From Hybos culiciformis (lineage: Eukaryota > Arthropoda > Insecta > Diptera > Hybotidae): a stretch of DNA of 64,000 bases. The stretch covers positions 7,750,001 to 7,814,000 of the forward strand of contig OZ023275.1 of NCBI GenBank assembly GCA_964007475.1, in the 5' to 3' direction. Below the pieces are notes generated by a model. That model saw only the letters and a program-made list of their open reading frames with translations, searched no databases and was not told the origin of the DNA. The translations under genes were made by a program, and so were the position numbers. Positions 37,498 to 49,586 of this stretch are shown here, in pieces (position 1 is the stretch's first letter; every line of letters begins with the position of its first letter).

Positions 37498-37771
37498 TAC
37501 ACCCAGAAAAAAAAATTGTTAAATTAAAAGATTTTATAGGTAAAATTAACAAAAAATCTTTATAGATTTTGCGCAAAAGGGTTTATAGTTAAATTAAAAT
37601 TGCAAAAATTGTTAATTCAAAAGACATATTACATTGTTAAAATTAACACAAAATTGTTATATTTAAAATGTTAAGTTGTTATTATAACAATTTTAGCAGT
37701 TGAGAAAAAAATATATTGTTACGGTGCCAAACTGTTAAATTAACTATTCGAAATAATTATTTTAAAATAGT

Positions 37772-38070
37772 TTTTTGTTTTTTTATTTTTTTGGTTTGTT
37801 TTTGTTTTTTTTTCGCCTTTTTTTGTTTTTTTTTCGCCTTTTTTTTGTTTTTTTTTTGGTTTTTTTTTTGGTTTTTTTTTTGGTTTTTTTTTTTGGTTTT
37901 TTTTGGTTCTTTTTTTTTTGTTTTTTTTTTTGTTTTTTTAAATTTTTTTTTTGTTTTTTTAAATTTTTTTTTTGTTTTTTTTTTTAAATTTCTTGGTTTG
38001 TTTTTGTTTTTTTTTTTTGTTTTTTTTTTCGCTTTTTTCGTCTTTTTTTGTTTTTTTATTTTTTTTTTAT
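37772..38070 (-). repeat. oligo-T tract broken by G/C (A-rich tail on minus strand)
   Basis: About 300 bp of T runs separated by GG, G or CG, including repeated GGTTTTTTTTT units. On the minus strand it is an A-rich tract directly following the 5S-like segment, so it may be an expanded SINE tail. The open frames crossing it (Phe-rich on one strand, Lys-rich on the other) are composition artefacts. Confidence 0.8.
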
Positions 38071-38071
38071 T

Positions 38072-38155
38072 GGTCACCCATCTAAGTACTATCACTACGA
38101 GACGTTGCTTAACCGCTGTGTTCAATTTGATGTAGAGTCTTCCACTGAGCTATGT
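38072..38155 (-). repeat. 5S-rRNA-derived SINE-like segment
   Basis: Read on the minus strand, positions 38119-38072 align without gaps to the internal-promoter part of insect 5S rRNA as I recall it. I counted about 35 identities in 48, including TTAAGCA, CGTC, the block TAGTACTTAGATGGG and GACC. The upstream part (about 38155-38135) carries TAGCTCAGTGGAAGA, which resembles a tRNA A box. The rest of 5S is missing and an A-rich tract follows directly, as in 5S-derived SINEs (SINE3 type). It is not a functional 5S gene. Pol III transcription toward the A-rich tract is plausible but unproven. Confidence 0.65.
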
Positions 38156-38210
38156 CAGTAATATACAACAATGTATTAAATAGAAAATATAAATTCGGTA
38201 ATATAAACAT

Positions 38211-38303
38211 AATAAATATTTATCTTGTTAAATTAAAGAACTCCGCTCTTAACTTGTCTCGTTAAGAGCGGAGTTCTTTAATTTAACAAGATAAATATTT
38301 ATT
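38211..38303. repeat. perfect inverted repeat, 43-bp arms, 7-nt loop
   Basis: Arms at 38211-38253 and 38261-38303 are exact reverse complements. The loop is TTGTCTC. The GC-richer core of each arm reads ACTCCGCTCTTAAC or its complement, unlike the AT-rich surroundings. No mismatch was seen in 43 positions. This is either a very young foldback, a site under arm-to-arm gene conversion, or an assembly foldback artefact. Confidence 0.93.
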
Positions 38304-41300
38304 TTAAAAGTGTAGCTTTTTAAATCAACCAAAACTTTTTTTTAACAATGCCGTATTTACTTTGACAATTTTTATTGTTATATGTACCATTTTTAAATAA
38401 CAACAAAAACATTATTTCAAAAGCTTTTATTGTCATATCAACAATTGAATGTGTAATTGTTATAATAACAGAAGAGTTTTTAATTTAAAAGAGAGAATAG
38501 TAAAATTTTATTTCTTTCGAAAGAAACATATTTAAAATAACAATTAATGTTGTTAAAATCACAATTTTCAGCTTTTACTAAATAACTGTTTGAAACATTT
38601 TAAAATAACAAAATCAAATGTTAAAATAAGAAGCATCTTTACTTAGATCAAATACTTATTAGTTTAATTTAAAAAATTTGTCTTTAACATCAACAATTTT
38701 TGTTTAACAGTTAAAAATTGTTAATTTAACTAGCATTTTTTTTCTGGGTGTATATATATACCAGGGATGACAAAGCCGCCGACCGCTGTGATACAATGTG
38801 AATAATTGTAATTGACGTGTAAGCGATTCTAGTTTTCGGCAGTTTATTTACTTCAAAAAAAACCAACAATATTATTAATTGGCAGGCTTTTTGAATGTGA
38901 ATAAAAATAAAGTATATTATATATTTTTTAAAAATATTTTCATACAAAATGTTATGCATATTCAAGGGCAATTGGTTAAAAAGCAATAAAATCATTGAAT
39001 AATAATTATAATTTATGATATCAAGTATTTATAAAAGAGAAAAATTTTTTTTAACTAAATGTGTTAAATAGTGTCAAATTACTTTCAACACTTTCTGCAG
39101 ATGCAGATGCATAACATTTTTATTCATTCTTAATAATAATGTTGTGTTAATTTTTTCAAGAATGGTATAGGTCAGTAGAACATTAAATTATTCTCATTAT
39201 AATACAAAGCTCTTACTTAAGTTCAAAAAAAAGAAAAAAGAGAACAAATAACATAAAAACAGATTCATTTAAAGCCTGTGTCAGTTTTTGCACGCACTCG
39301 GTGTCAATTTCATAATAAATACATATTTTAAAGCACACGTCAAGTGTAAAAGTAATTTGCCTTATATATATATTTTTTTTGTTTTACACAATCTTATTAA
39401 ACCTTGAAAACAATTTCTTTTTCGTTTTTGTTAAGCCAAATAAAGTTTGAAGAAGAAAGCGGATCATTAAAATTCGAATTTATGACTGAAAAGAATATTA
39501 AAAATAATTTTTAATTGAAAAATGCTCGCTTTAAAAGAATTAAAAAACAATTTTTAGATTTTATATATAGAAATTATGATATTTTATGTTCATGTTACGC
39601 TATGAGCAGTATTGTCTACGATATTTTCCAGCCGTGAATTCAGTTTCAAACCTACTTGTAATTAATTAAGTTGACTGAGTTTTAGGAATTTCGTTATAAA
39701 AGTTCAAGCACCAAGGAGTTTCCAAATTTTCAGCCCTAACTAGCAGACTGATTTGAAATCTAACAATGAAACAAAATTATTATTGTATTAATTATTAATT
39801 TTCTTTTTTAATCAATCAAGTTTTCTTGAGCTTTCTGAACAAATTCAGATAAAATAAATTAAAAAAATCTAATTCACATTTATAAAAATTTAAATCAATT
39901 ACATATAATTTAATCAATTTACTTCGGATACAGTGTCAAATTATAGGGTTTGAATTACAAAAAAAAAGGGCAAAAAGGATTAAAATAACATAAATTTTTT
40001 ATTTTTTTTTGAAAAAAGATAAAAGTATAAAAATGTAAAGTCATTTTTCATCTTAATTTATTTTAGAAGGATTTTTTTCTTAAAACAAATTTCATTCAAG
40101 AGATCTATGAGACCAGTAAACGCCATCTTCGAAATAATTAATGAAACTATATGTATATTCAATAAGAATTGACAAAGCATTAATATAGAAAAGAAATGCA
40201 TTATGCTAAAATTAATAAAACAGATGAAAAAATTTACTCGTGAACAATTCGCTGTACCACATCAAATTAATTTAGGAATATTTATGTTTACGAAATCGAT
40301 TTACAGTGCTTTCTAATGCAAATTTTTTTAATTATAAAATATTCAGGGAAGGAATGAAAATGCATAGTGCATTAAAAAAATTAATTAAAAGTAGTTAAAA
40401 TAAAACAAACATTCTAGTCAATTAACAACTCTATTCTATGAAGATTGTAGAACATAAAATACCGAATTTAATTCTAGTATATAGCTATGAAATATAAATA
40501 GTTCCTTTAAATTCAAACTAATTTATGAAATTAGAAAGCAATCTTATTTGCAAACTATATCAGCAATCTTATTATATATGAAACGAATTTTACTTCCAAA
40601 GAATTATAGCTATAAATTAATTAAATTCCCTGCATACTATTATTACTTACATTATAGCAGGCAGGAGTATATTATCCCAGAGAAGATGCAATCAATGTTC
40701 ACATAATGAAAAAATAAAAAATTGTATATGATAACAAAAATTTTTTTTTTGCTCAATATAATTTTAAGAAAACTATATACGCAGAGACATTAAGATTGTA
40801 AAATATCTGGAACTAATTTTTAAGAATAAGTTTTAGAACAAGGTAGTAATGGATTCTCAATCACATATTTTTCTTATACTTTTCAAATTAAAAAAAATTT
40901 ATGCAAATGTTTTTTGCAATAAAAATGTTATCTAATTTAATAAAAAAAAAAATAATAACAGATTATAAATGTTTTCAATCGTAAGAGTTAAAACTACTAC
41001 AAAACTTGAAATAAAAATTGAAATTTTCATCACGGTTAGCTAATTTGATTTATAAAAAAAAAAAAAGAGCCTACGCAAAATTTTTTTCCACACACAAAAT
41101 ATAATCATAAACATATGTTGCAGTTTTGAATATTTTTTTTTCGCTAGACAAAGTAGTTAATATTAAAAACTATATAATATATATGTATTTTTAATAAATC
41201 AAATAATGAATGAGAAAATTATGCACGGAAATGAAAACTTAACATAAACTTATTTACAGTGTTGCAGAGAACTTGGTTTCAGATTCAATAAAAAGTATTA

Positions 41301-43286
41301 AATTCGGCTAGAAGCTTTAATGAATTAAAATGTTCACATTAAACATTAAAATATAGGTATTGGAAAAATAAAAGTTTCAGTCATTAATAATGGTACATGT
41401 CGGTATATTGCATTAGGTTTATATATGTTGCTTCGTTTGACGTGAGTCGATAGTTCTCGGAATTCGTAAATTGAAATTACGATGGCTATGCTATGCATAC
41501 TATAATAAATTTTCTATAGTTAAAATGGATTTTTATTTAATTTTTGTACTACATATACATATTCAAATTAGTTGAATCATCAATTTAGAATTTATTTTAT
41601 AAATCCGTGAAATTTATGTTAACCATTAATTATTTTCAATTTAGATTGAATATATATTTTTTTTTATATTATTTTTTAATAATATGATATCAGAATTGAT
41701 TTATACGATGATTACAAACCTATGATATCTATTAAATAATGACCGCATATATGTAATGCAATTTTTTTTTTATTGGGGTTATATTTATAAAAAATGAATT
41801 GATTAATTATGATTAATATGTACAATCATATCCATGTGTGTATTTACATACATATTATATTTTATTTATGCCTAATACTAGATTTAGCTTCTTTTTTATC
41901 AATTTAAAATTAGTTGAGGAATTTAATATTTTCATTTGTTTTACTTTTCCAATATGCATTCTTTGATGAAAATTCATATATAGATACAAGACAATCAAGT
42001 TAAAAAATTACATCCTGTTGCTGAAGAAATATGGAAATTAAATTTTATTTTTCAATAATCGACGATAATTCAAAATAGAAAAAAGACTTTTCAACTTTAA
42101 TTATCTTAAATTTATTTAAAATTGCAAATACTTGGTTGTTGAAATAGTCAATTCTATAATAATTAACCTGAAAGGAAAATAGTTTATTTTTTTATAGGAA
42201 AATTCATTTATATCAATTTCAAACTCCTTTTATTTTGTAGTATTACGATTTAACATATATTCTTCTTATTCCAGAATCCAGATGATCATTTAAAATTTCT
42301 ATAAAAAAGCTAAATCAGAAGCTGTATACCAGTGTTAAATTTAAAAACTTAAAAAAAGAAATATATAAATGGAATTAATAAATACAAATCATAACAAAAA
42401 AAAAAAAAATTTGAATAACAAAAAAAAAAAGGGGAGCATTAAAAAACATAAATAAAATGAATATGTTAAGTGGTGATTAGATAAAAAAAAAAAAAGTGTT
42501 TGAAATATTTATGCCAACATCAACACATCTAATAACATAACACGTTAACAAGGAACACGGTTTTTTTTTTTTTTGGATATACCTACTTATGTATATTTTT
42601 TGATGAACGGTTTTCTATTTATCTTTTCACTGACCTTCTTATTAGAAGAAAAAAATTATTATTTTTTTTAAATAATAAAAACACAACATGATAATTCTAA
42701 TTTGAAAGGGGAGCCTTCTTATTTCCCATTAGCATTTATAAGAAATATCTATTTAAGATTATAATTTTAGAGACATTAACAGCAATATATCACGCAACAA
42801 TATAATGTTTTTCTGTTGTTAAATTATTGATCGTGATTATAGGTTTTGATGATTTAATAAATCCTAATGATGATATATGAAAACAATAATAAAAAAGGCT
42901 TAAAATTAAGCGCCACACATATTATTATTTCTTCATACCAATACAAAAAAATTATTCTTTAATTTTAATTATTCTCTATACTTATACATAAAACAATCAA
43001 AGTACTTACAAGAACCATATAGCAAAATTAGTATAGGACCATAATATCAAAATTATTTATTCAAACAAGAGCCATCTTTCTTTAACATTTTTTTGTAAAA
43101 AAAAAGTAAATTTTAAGAAATACTTAGAACTTTTATCGACCGGTGGTGGACGAACTTCATTTCTTGTTGGAAACTGTATTCTATACTGAAAAAAATGAAT
43201 ATAATGAAGGATTTTTGATTTTAGGAAGAATTTTTTTTTTTTTTCAAAGACTGGGAAAAAACTAAAGGAAAAATTTCATAACATAG

Positions 43287-43306
43287 AATAATAATAATAA
43301 TAATAA
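43287..43306. repeat. ATA microsatellite
   Basis: Six to seven tandem AAT/ATA units. Simple sequence repeat. Confidence 0.75.
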
Positions 43307-44090
43307 ATATCAGAAACATGAGAACTTCTTAAAGAATTTCTAAAATTATTTTATTTTTATTTTTTCAATACTAAAAGAAAATTTTTTTTTAAATCGATTA
43401 AGTTATAAATAATTATATGTACACAATAATTTTTAACATTACATATTTATGATCAGTAAAATTTTTTCCTTTATATCTTATGATGTTTTTTTTTTTTATG
43501 TAGTTTAATGTATTTTCAAAGATTTTTCAATCTCATTGAAAAGTCAATGTAATAAAATAACGATAAAATTTTGACAAAATTTTATTGCTCTAAAATTACT
43601 TTACAAACTTATTAACTATTGTTCATGATCTTGTTTTAGATTGATTTAAAAAAAAATATATATATTTTTATATAAGTGGAAAATATTTGACAATTTTCAT
43701 TAAATCATTCAAAAGAATTGTTATGTTCAAGTTGATTGGGGTAACTTCTGATAAAAAATTTAGATTACATGCCTGTGACTGAGGAAATAAAATTTATTTG
43801 TCTTTGCACTAAAGATAAGAATTTTCTTTTTGTTTTCCACTAAATTGTTTTTTAGTCATTCTTGTCTTAAATTAATATACTAAATTACTAAAGACATGAC
43901 AGTATCTTCGAAAAGAAAATGAAGCATATACGTAGGTAGGAGAATTATTGAGGTTTTGATAGTGCGGAATATTGTTTACTTGTTTAAATATTTTTCGTGA
44001 CCTGTAAGGCAAAAGTAACATTGCAAAATAGTTCACTATTGAAATAATTGAGAAGTTTTTATCAGAATTGTAGATCAATAAAATGTACAT

Positions 44091-44152
44091 ACATATTCCT
44101 TTAAGAGACTATTTCTATTTTCCTTTAGACATATTCCTTTAAGAGACTATTT
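44091..44152. repeat. 24-bp direct repeat at 38-bp spacing
   Basis: A 24-bp block starting ACATATTCC and ending GAGACTATTT occurs at 44091-44114 and again, identical, at 44129-44152. The 14 bp between them is unrelated. Confidence 0.85.
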
Positions 44153-47100
44153 ATACGTCTAAAATGATTGCACTTTATTGAATTTGGTCATTTTATCAGA
44201 ACCATTATTTTTTGCTTAATGAATTTAACATGAAGTTGCAGGATATCAACTTTTGATAGTAACCGACATAATAAAAACAAGCAAAAAAAAAAAAGTAATT
44301 TTTATTTCATATTTTGTAGAAATTATGATGATATTATTATTAATGTTGTGTGACTTTTTGTCGCTTCATTGTGTTTCCTTGTATAGTTTTCGGTTAACAT
44401 CACACGTCATCATTTCAAAAAATTTCAAAAACTTTGCGTAATGAATCAATCAAATTTATCAGAATCAACAGAAATAATATGAATTTTAATAATTTTGTTA
44501 AAATTCAATAAAAAGTTTTATAATTTTTTTTTCATATTGTGTAATTTCGTTTAGTATAGAGTCCAATGCGAAAAAAATTCGCATTATCAAGTGGAACTGC
44601 GCTTTTTTTTAAACAGTAACAAAAATATTTTTACTTTTAACATGACAACATTTTGATTCGGTTATCAAATTGATTAAATGCGCTTACACAGTTTTTTTTT
44701 TTTTGTAAATTCTTTTACTAACTTAATATATAAATAATATTTTGAATTAAGATAATTTTGTTTTTATTGTGAGAAAAATTAATCCATACCGGGCATTGAT
44801 GTGATTCGAAAATGTAATATCACACCTATCCCCCTAGCTCATAGTTTTGATTTTTTTATATCAAAGTATCATGTACAGTAAATACATAAATTTATTGAAT
44901 ATGGTACGGTAGGCATGAGCTTATAATGATATTTGCAATTTGTCTAGAAGTACATATACAGATTTTAAGTGCCATTATTGTAATTTGTTTATGTATGATA
45001 AAAATGACACTTTTTCAACTGTCTCTGATGGAGTCGTATTCTATTTTCTCTCAATGTTTATGTTCTCTGTATATCTATATATATCCGTGACAGAATCCAG
45101 TGTTTTAAAAGACACAGTTTTAATAATTATAAACTGCTGAAATTTTAATCATATAATAAAAATCCCGGTGAAAATTAAATTTAATTTATTTTTCTGATTA
45201 TATGAATTTGAAAATTTTGCAAAAAAAGACTGCTTACAATCAGAATTATTAATTATAAATTTTATTGGCGGCATTTTTATTCCTGCAATATATATTTTTT
45301 AAATAACTTTAATTTCTGTCTCTTTAGTTCATAAAATCATTTACACCTGAGGTGTGAATTAAAAATAAAAATGTAACAAAATTTAAGAAAATAATTAATT
45401 TATTTTTTTTGTAAAAAAAAAGTTAAAAGTCTTTTAAAAACAAAGTTTTATGTAAATTTAATTGTATAAAAAAATTGTGTTAAATTTAACACTTTATTAC
45501 CATTGAATATTTAAAGAACGGCTTTTGATGTTAATGTCAAAAACGATGTTAATATTAAACTAAAAAAAAAAAGAATTAAAATGTTAAGAATTTTATTAAC
45601 CTTAAGCAGTAATTTCATATTGTTGTTATTGTAAATAAATTCAAAAATCCAAACTTAATTTAGAAGACTTTTGGACAAATTCGCTAACATCAGTTACACT
45701 TAATATTTATATATTTTTCATTAATTAAAATATCGATCAAGTTCGTCCAGATTTAAAGGAAGCCACGGATTTTTATTTTAGAAATAAAAAGCTTTCGGAC
45801 TATCGGCATACGGTATCGACATTCGTTCAGATTCTCAAAGCTAGAAATTATTTTTTGCTTTCTAAAAAAGGTTATTTAACTATGTTTGTTTAAAAAATAG
45901 TTTTTCTTGTTTTCAATACAAAATATATTTTTTATATAATTATTATTTCATTTTCATCACCTGTTTTAATTTAAAAAAATTTTTTAAAATAACTAATCAA
46001 TCATATCACGTAATCCATATTTAAAATATTTGAAGTTATTTTGAAAAAAAAAGGATATCACTTTAAGGCACCAATTTTAACTAAATTAAATATAAAACGG
46101 AAGAAAAGGATTCACATCAATCCTTTTATACTCTAAAAAGTTATTTTTTCATGAACCATGTAATTATTTGTAAATTTTGATGACAGAGTAATTTTATATC
46201 AAAACTAGTTATATCTAACATTTATATATTTTATTTAATTATTTTGCTTTCAGAAAGATCAAAGAAAATTAGTTTAATGAATATTTTCATATATAAGACA
46301 GTTTACCAGCAAACAAAAAGTAAATTTTTTCTAAGATTTAAATTAAAATTTGAATGGAAGATTGTTGGATTAAAGATTGCACTTAATCAAGATTCTTGCT
46401 CTAGCGCAAATTCAATGAAAATTTGGCTTGAACTTAAGATACACTTGTTAACTAATTATTGGATATAATCGTGAAAAAGAGTGTATTTAGAAACAAACAT
46501 CTTTAAAAATAGGAATAAATTATAATTAAATATTGGTTTAAATTTAAATATGAACTATTATTTAATTACTTGAAGGAAATTTAAAATACTTATGTGTATC
46601 GCTGATTTACTTACTTTTGGAAAACTATTCGCAAAACAACATCAAAATATTTCAGTACAACATTTTTAATTATGTTATTTCAATATCCTTTTTTTTCTAC
46701 ACAACGAAATATATAAAACTAAAACCATTAAAAAGTAATCTATAATTCTATTTACTTAATCGCTACTTAAACTCTTTGGTGATACAATATCTTCCGCATT
46801 TTAATTTAACCACAACCATTTCACATGAAATATCAAATATTTTTTAATAACTTTATTTATTAACTACTGTACTTTAAATAATAATTATATCAGAACTTTA
46901 TTTTTTTTTCTATACTAAATTCATTAAATAAATATAAGCTACGAATAGAATAACATCTGGTTCTGGGTGCAAATGTAATTGAAAAATGTTAAGAGAGTAT
47001 AAAGAATCCGATAAATTAATTTCTAATGAGGGTATTAACTTTTAAATATTAAGTTATCCGTATGGGAACAACTTTTGCTCGGTAATATTATTGCGTTATT

Positions 47101-49369
47101 AAATATAGATGTTTATTAACAACTGAACTTATATAACTATTAAAAGGATTCTAGAACAAGTCGAACCTTTAATATTGAATAAAAAATTCTTTCAGATTCT
47201 GGAAAGAATAAAATTATTTGGGAGGCTCTAGCATTTTTCTTTAGTTTATAATTTTGTTGTTTATTTTCGATAGTTGACAGTTGAACCATATTATGAAATC
47301 ACTTCATATATTTTTCAATTACATTCTAAAAAGAATATTCTTGTATATTATGAATTAATTAATAAATAATAGTACGTGTCTATGTATGTAGTGTATACAA
47401 TGTGTACTTGCACAATCAATTTCCCTTGAAAGTAAAACACAAAATCAATTGATCTACAATAAATTTCATTGATGCTTATTCGTATTAAATTAAAAAAATC
47501 CCAAGACATTAAGAACACTATATGGACACTTATAAAGAATCGGTAGAAAATGGTTATAAAAAATTCATTCATAAATATTTCAAATATGGAAGACAAATTT
47601 CAAATCAGTAAGTTTGAACCAATATCATACAGTGATAATTACATAGTTATTTTTATCTGTAACTACCTAACTATTTTAAAAAGAAAAATAAAATTGCAAA
47701 AAAAAAAAATAGCCGCTCCTTAATATACGGTTTTGCGTATACCTTTAAGAGATTATTATTAATGTAAATATTTTTTAAATTTTTTTACGTAATGTTGAAC
47801 CTTAAACACATTAATTACAAATTTATTAAGAATTTGGACCAATTAGCCTTGGCACGGAATGTCCACGGTTCCGATTTGGTACCAAAAAATAATGATTGGA
47901 TCCATTTGGTGCAATTAAACTGATTGGGCTTAGAATTTTTTTAATTATACTATCATAAATTATTTTTCAACATACTTAAACTTTTTCATATTTTCTTAAA
48001 TATAATTAATAGGTTCCGAAATCAAATGTTTTGTTGTTTTTAAACGGATACGAACCAAAGAAACTTTCGCACACCTGAATTAATCAGATTGAAAACTCTA
48101 TTCTATTCATTCACCTTTTTTTATTTCATATTGAACTCTATATTTTGTTTAAATTGATAATACTACAAGGTTGATTAAAGAAATTTAAGTAAGTATTTCT
48201 TTTATTAATAAAAAAAAAAGGAATTTATAATTTATAAAGACAATTTGTAGTTGAAGCAAGTAAAACTAAATGGTGATCCATTTAAATTGTTAAAGAAAAT
48301 TATATATTGTCGGCATTTCATTTATCTTGTAGTCTAACTATAGATAATTCGAATGAGACTTGATGATAGTTTCGCATCAACATTTAATGAGATAAAAATT
48401 ACTTGGAGTTCATGAAATTTAAAAAACAACGCACATTCTTTAAAATATTCCAGTTCATTGACAAACTAAACAAGAAATTCGAAAATTTTCAGAGATATTT
48501 GATTTTATTCAATTCAATAGGATTATTAGATACAACAAGGGAAATTCTGTAATCCAAATGAGGACTTCCAGATAGTCTCTAAAATAGAGAACATACTCTT
48601 TTATTTGGGTTGGATCTTTTTTATTATTATTTATTTTCGATTTGGTCTCTTTTGGTATCTTTTTCAATTTATAATTGAACACCTTAAGATATTTAAATAT
48701 CAGACTATGAAATTCGAGTTTTGAAAATGAAAACGGATATCACTGAATAAGAATATACAAGCTGATATCAATGATTATACTTAGGTTATGTCATTTTTTA
48801 ACGTGAAATATGCGTTTGCTTTGATTTCTTTACAAAAATAAATTTGTAGTCAAAAATTAAAAAGTGATTTATTTTTTCGTGTTTTTTTTGGCTACTCTCT
48901 TTTCACGATTTTGATATATGAAAGCCCTAATTCACTCACACCATTAATGAATTTTTTCGAATATAAATTGTGTATTTAAATAAAATTAAAGGCTTGTCTT
49001 ATTTATGAAACTATTTTGTATTTAAAGTTTTAGAATTCAATGAAAACTTTAATTTTATCATTTCCCTTGTGGGATCTGATTTTGAACGTAATATATGTGA
49101 ATCCAGTATAATGGACTACAATAGTAATGTATGAACAAATTTAGAATTCCAAACTTATCACGGCTCCATAATTTAAACGGTTCAATATGCAGTCTAGGTG
49201 TTCAATTTAAGAAATAATATCATTCAGAAACAAAACATATATCTATGATCTGAAAATTATTCAAATCACTAAAGATCAGACGTCTTTTTACCCAAAAATT
49301 TAAAAAAGTTCAGGTTAAATAATTTTGATGCAATTAAATTACAATAATGTAATAAATATTATGTACAAC

Positions 49370-49586
49370 CATAGATTAAGAATACAGAAAGATTGGAAGT
49401 TTCATACAACATTTTTTCAGTCTTTTTTGGTATTTTATTGTGAAGGTGTTAGTAAAACTAAATAAAATTCTTTTCATACATTGATAATTATCACGTATTT
49501 TATTTTGTTTTACTAACACATTGACTTAAAAATACCAAAAATAATGTCATATGAAGCTTCCCATCTTTCTGTATTCTTAATCTATG
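49370..49586. mobile_element. 217-bp foldback MITE
   Basis: Flanked by the 7-bp direct repeat GTACAAC (49363-49369 and 49587-49593). Termini CATAGATTAAGAATACAGAA and its reverse complement pair over about 38 bp with two mismatches. Pairing resumes inward (TTTTGGTATTTT, TGTTAGTAAAAC, AAATAAAAT with their complements), so nearly the whole element folds into one hairpin. The centre is TGATAATTATCA. Non-coding. CA..TG ends and a 7-bp duplication do not settle the superfamily. Confidence 0.88.

Larger units (their letters stand above)
37500..38750. mobile_element. 1251-bp TA-flanked TIR element, composite
   Basis: Begins CACCCAGAAAAAAAA and ends with its reverse complement, TTTTTTTTCTGGGTG. It is flanked by TA on both sides (37498-37499 and 38751-38752). 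Imperfect terminal pairing extends over roughly 30 bp (TTAAATTAA blocks). Both flanks of the interior are filled with TTGTTAA/TTAACAA and AACAATTTT words in both orientations, like subterminal repeats. The interior holds a long oligo-T tract, a 5S-rRNA-like segment and a perfect hairpin, listed separately. No transposase is encoded. TA duplication suggests Tc1/mariner-type mobilisation, but the superfamily is unproven. Confidence 0.75.
38753..49362. other. AT-rich desert upstream of the proneural gene, proximal part
   Basis: About 10.6 kb with no supportable gene. The left edge has a GC-richer patch starting CAGGGATGACAAAGCC (38763) that resembles a hAT end without a visible partner. Strong E-box hexamers appear only from 45344 onward (45344, 45958, 48072). 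A GC-richer patch at about 45735-45850 is unexplained. Confidence 0.5.

Noticed and set aside
37716..38135. Long Phe-rich (plus) and Lys-rich (minus) open frames
   Set aside because: They are produced by an oligo-T/A tract broken by a few G and C bases. The frame is open only because homopolymers lack stops, and there is no domain.
38072..38155. A genuine 5S rRNA or tRNA gene
   Set aside because: Only the internal-promoter part of 5S is present and the remainder is replaced by an A-rich tract. The tRNA-like A box has no cloverleaf or B box in the right place.
38763..38800. hAT-like end CAGGGATGACAAAG
   Set aside because: No inverted partner or 8-bp duplication could be found nearby. It may be a chance match or a solitary end.
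47830..47935. Apparent inverted GGACCAATTAGCC / GATTGGGC pair
   Set aside because: The complementarity breaks up after a few bases and does not define element ends.
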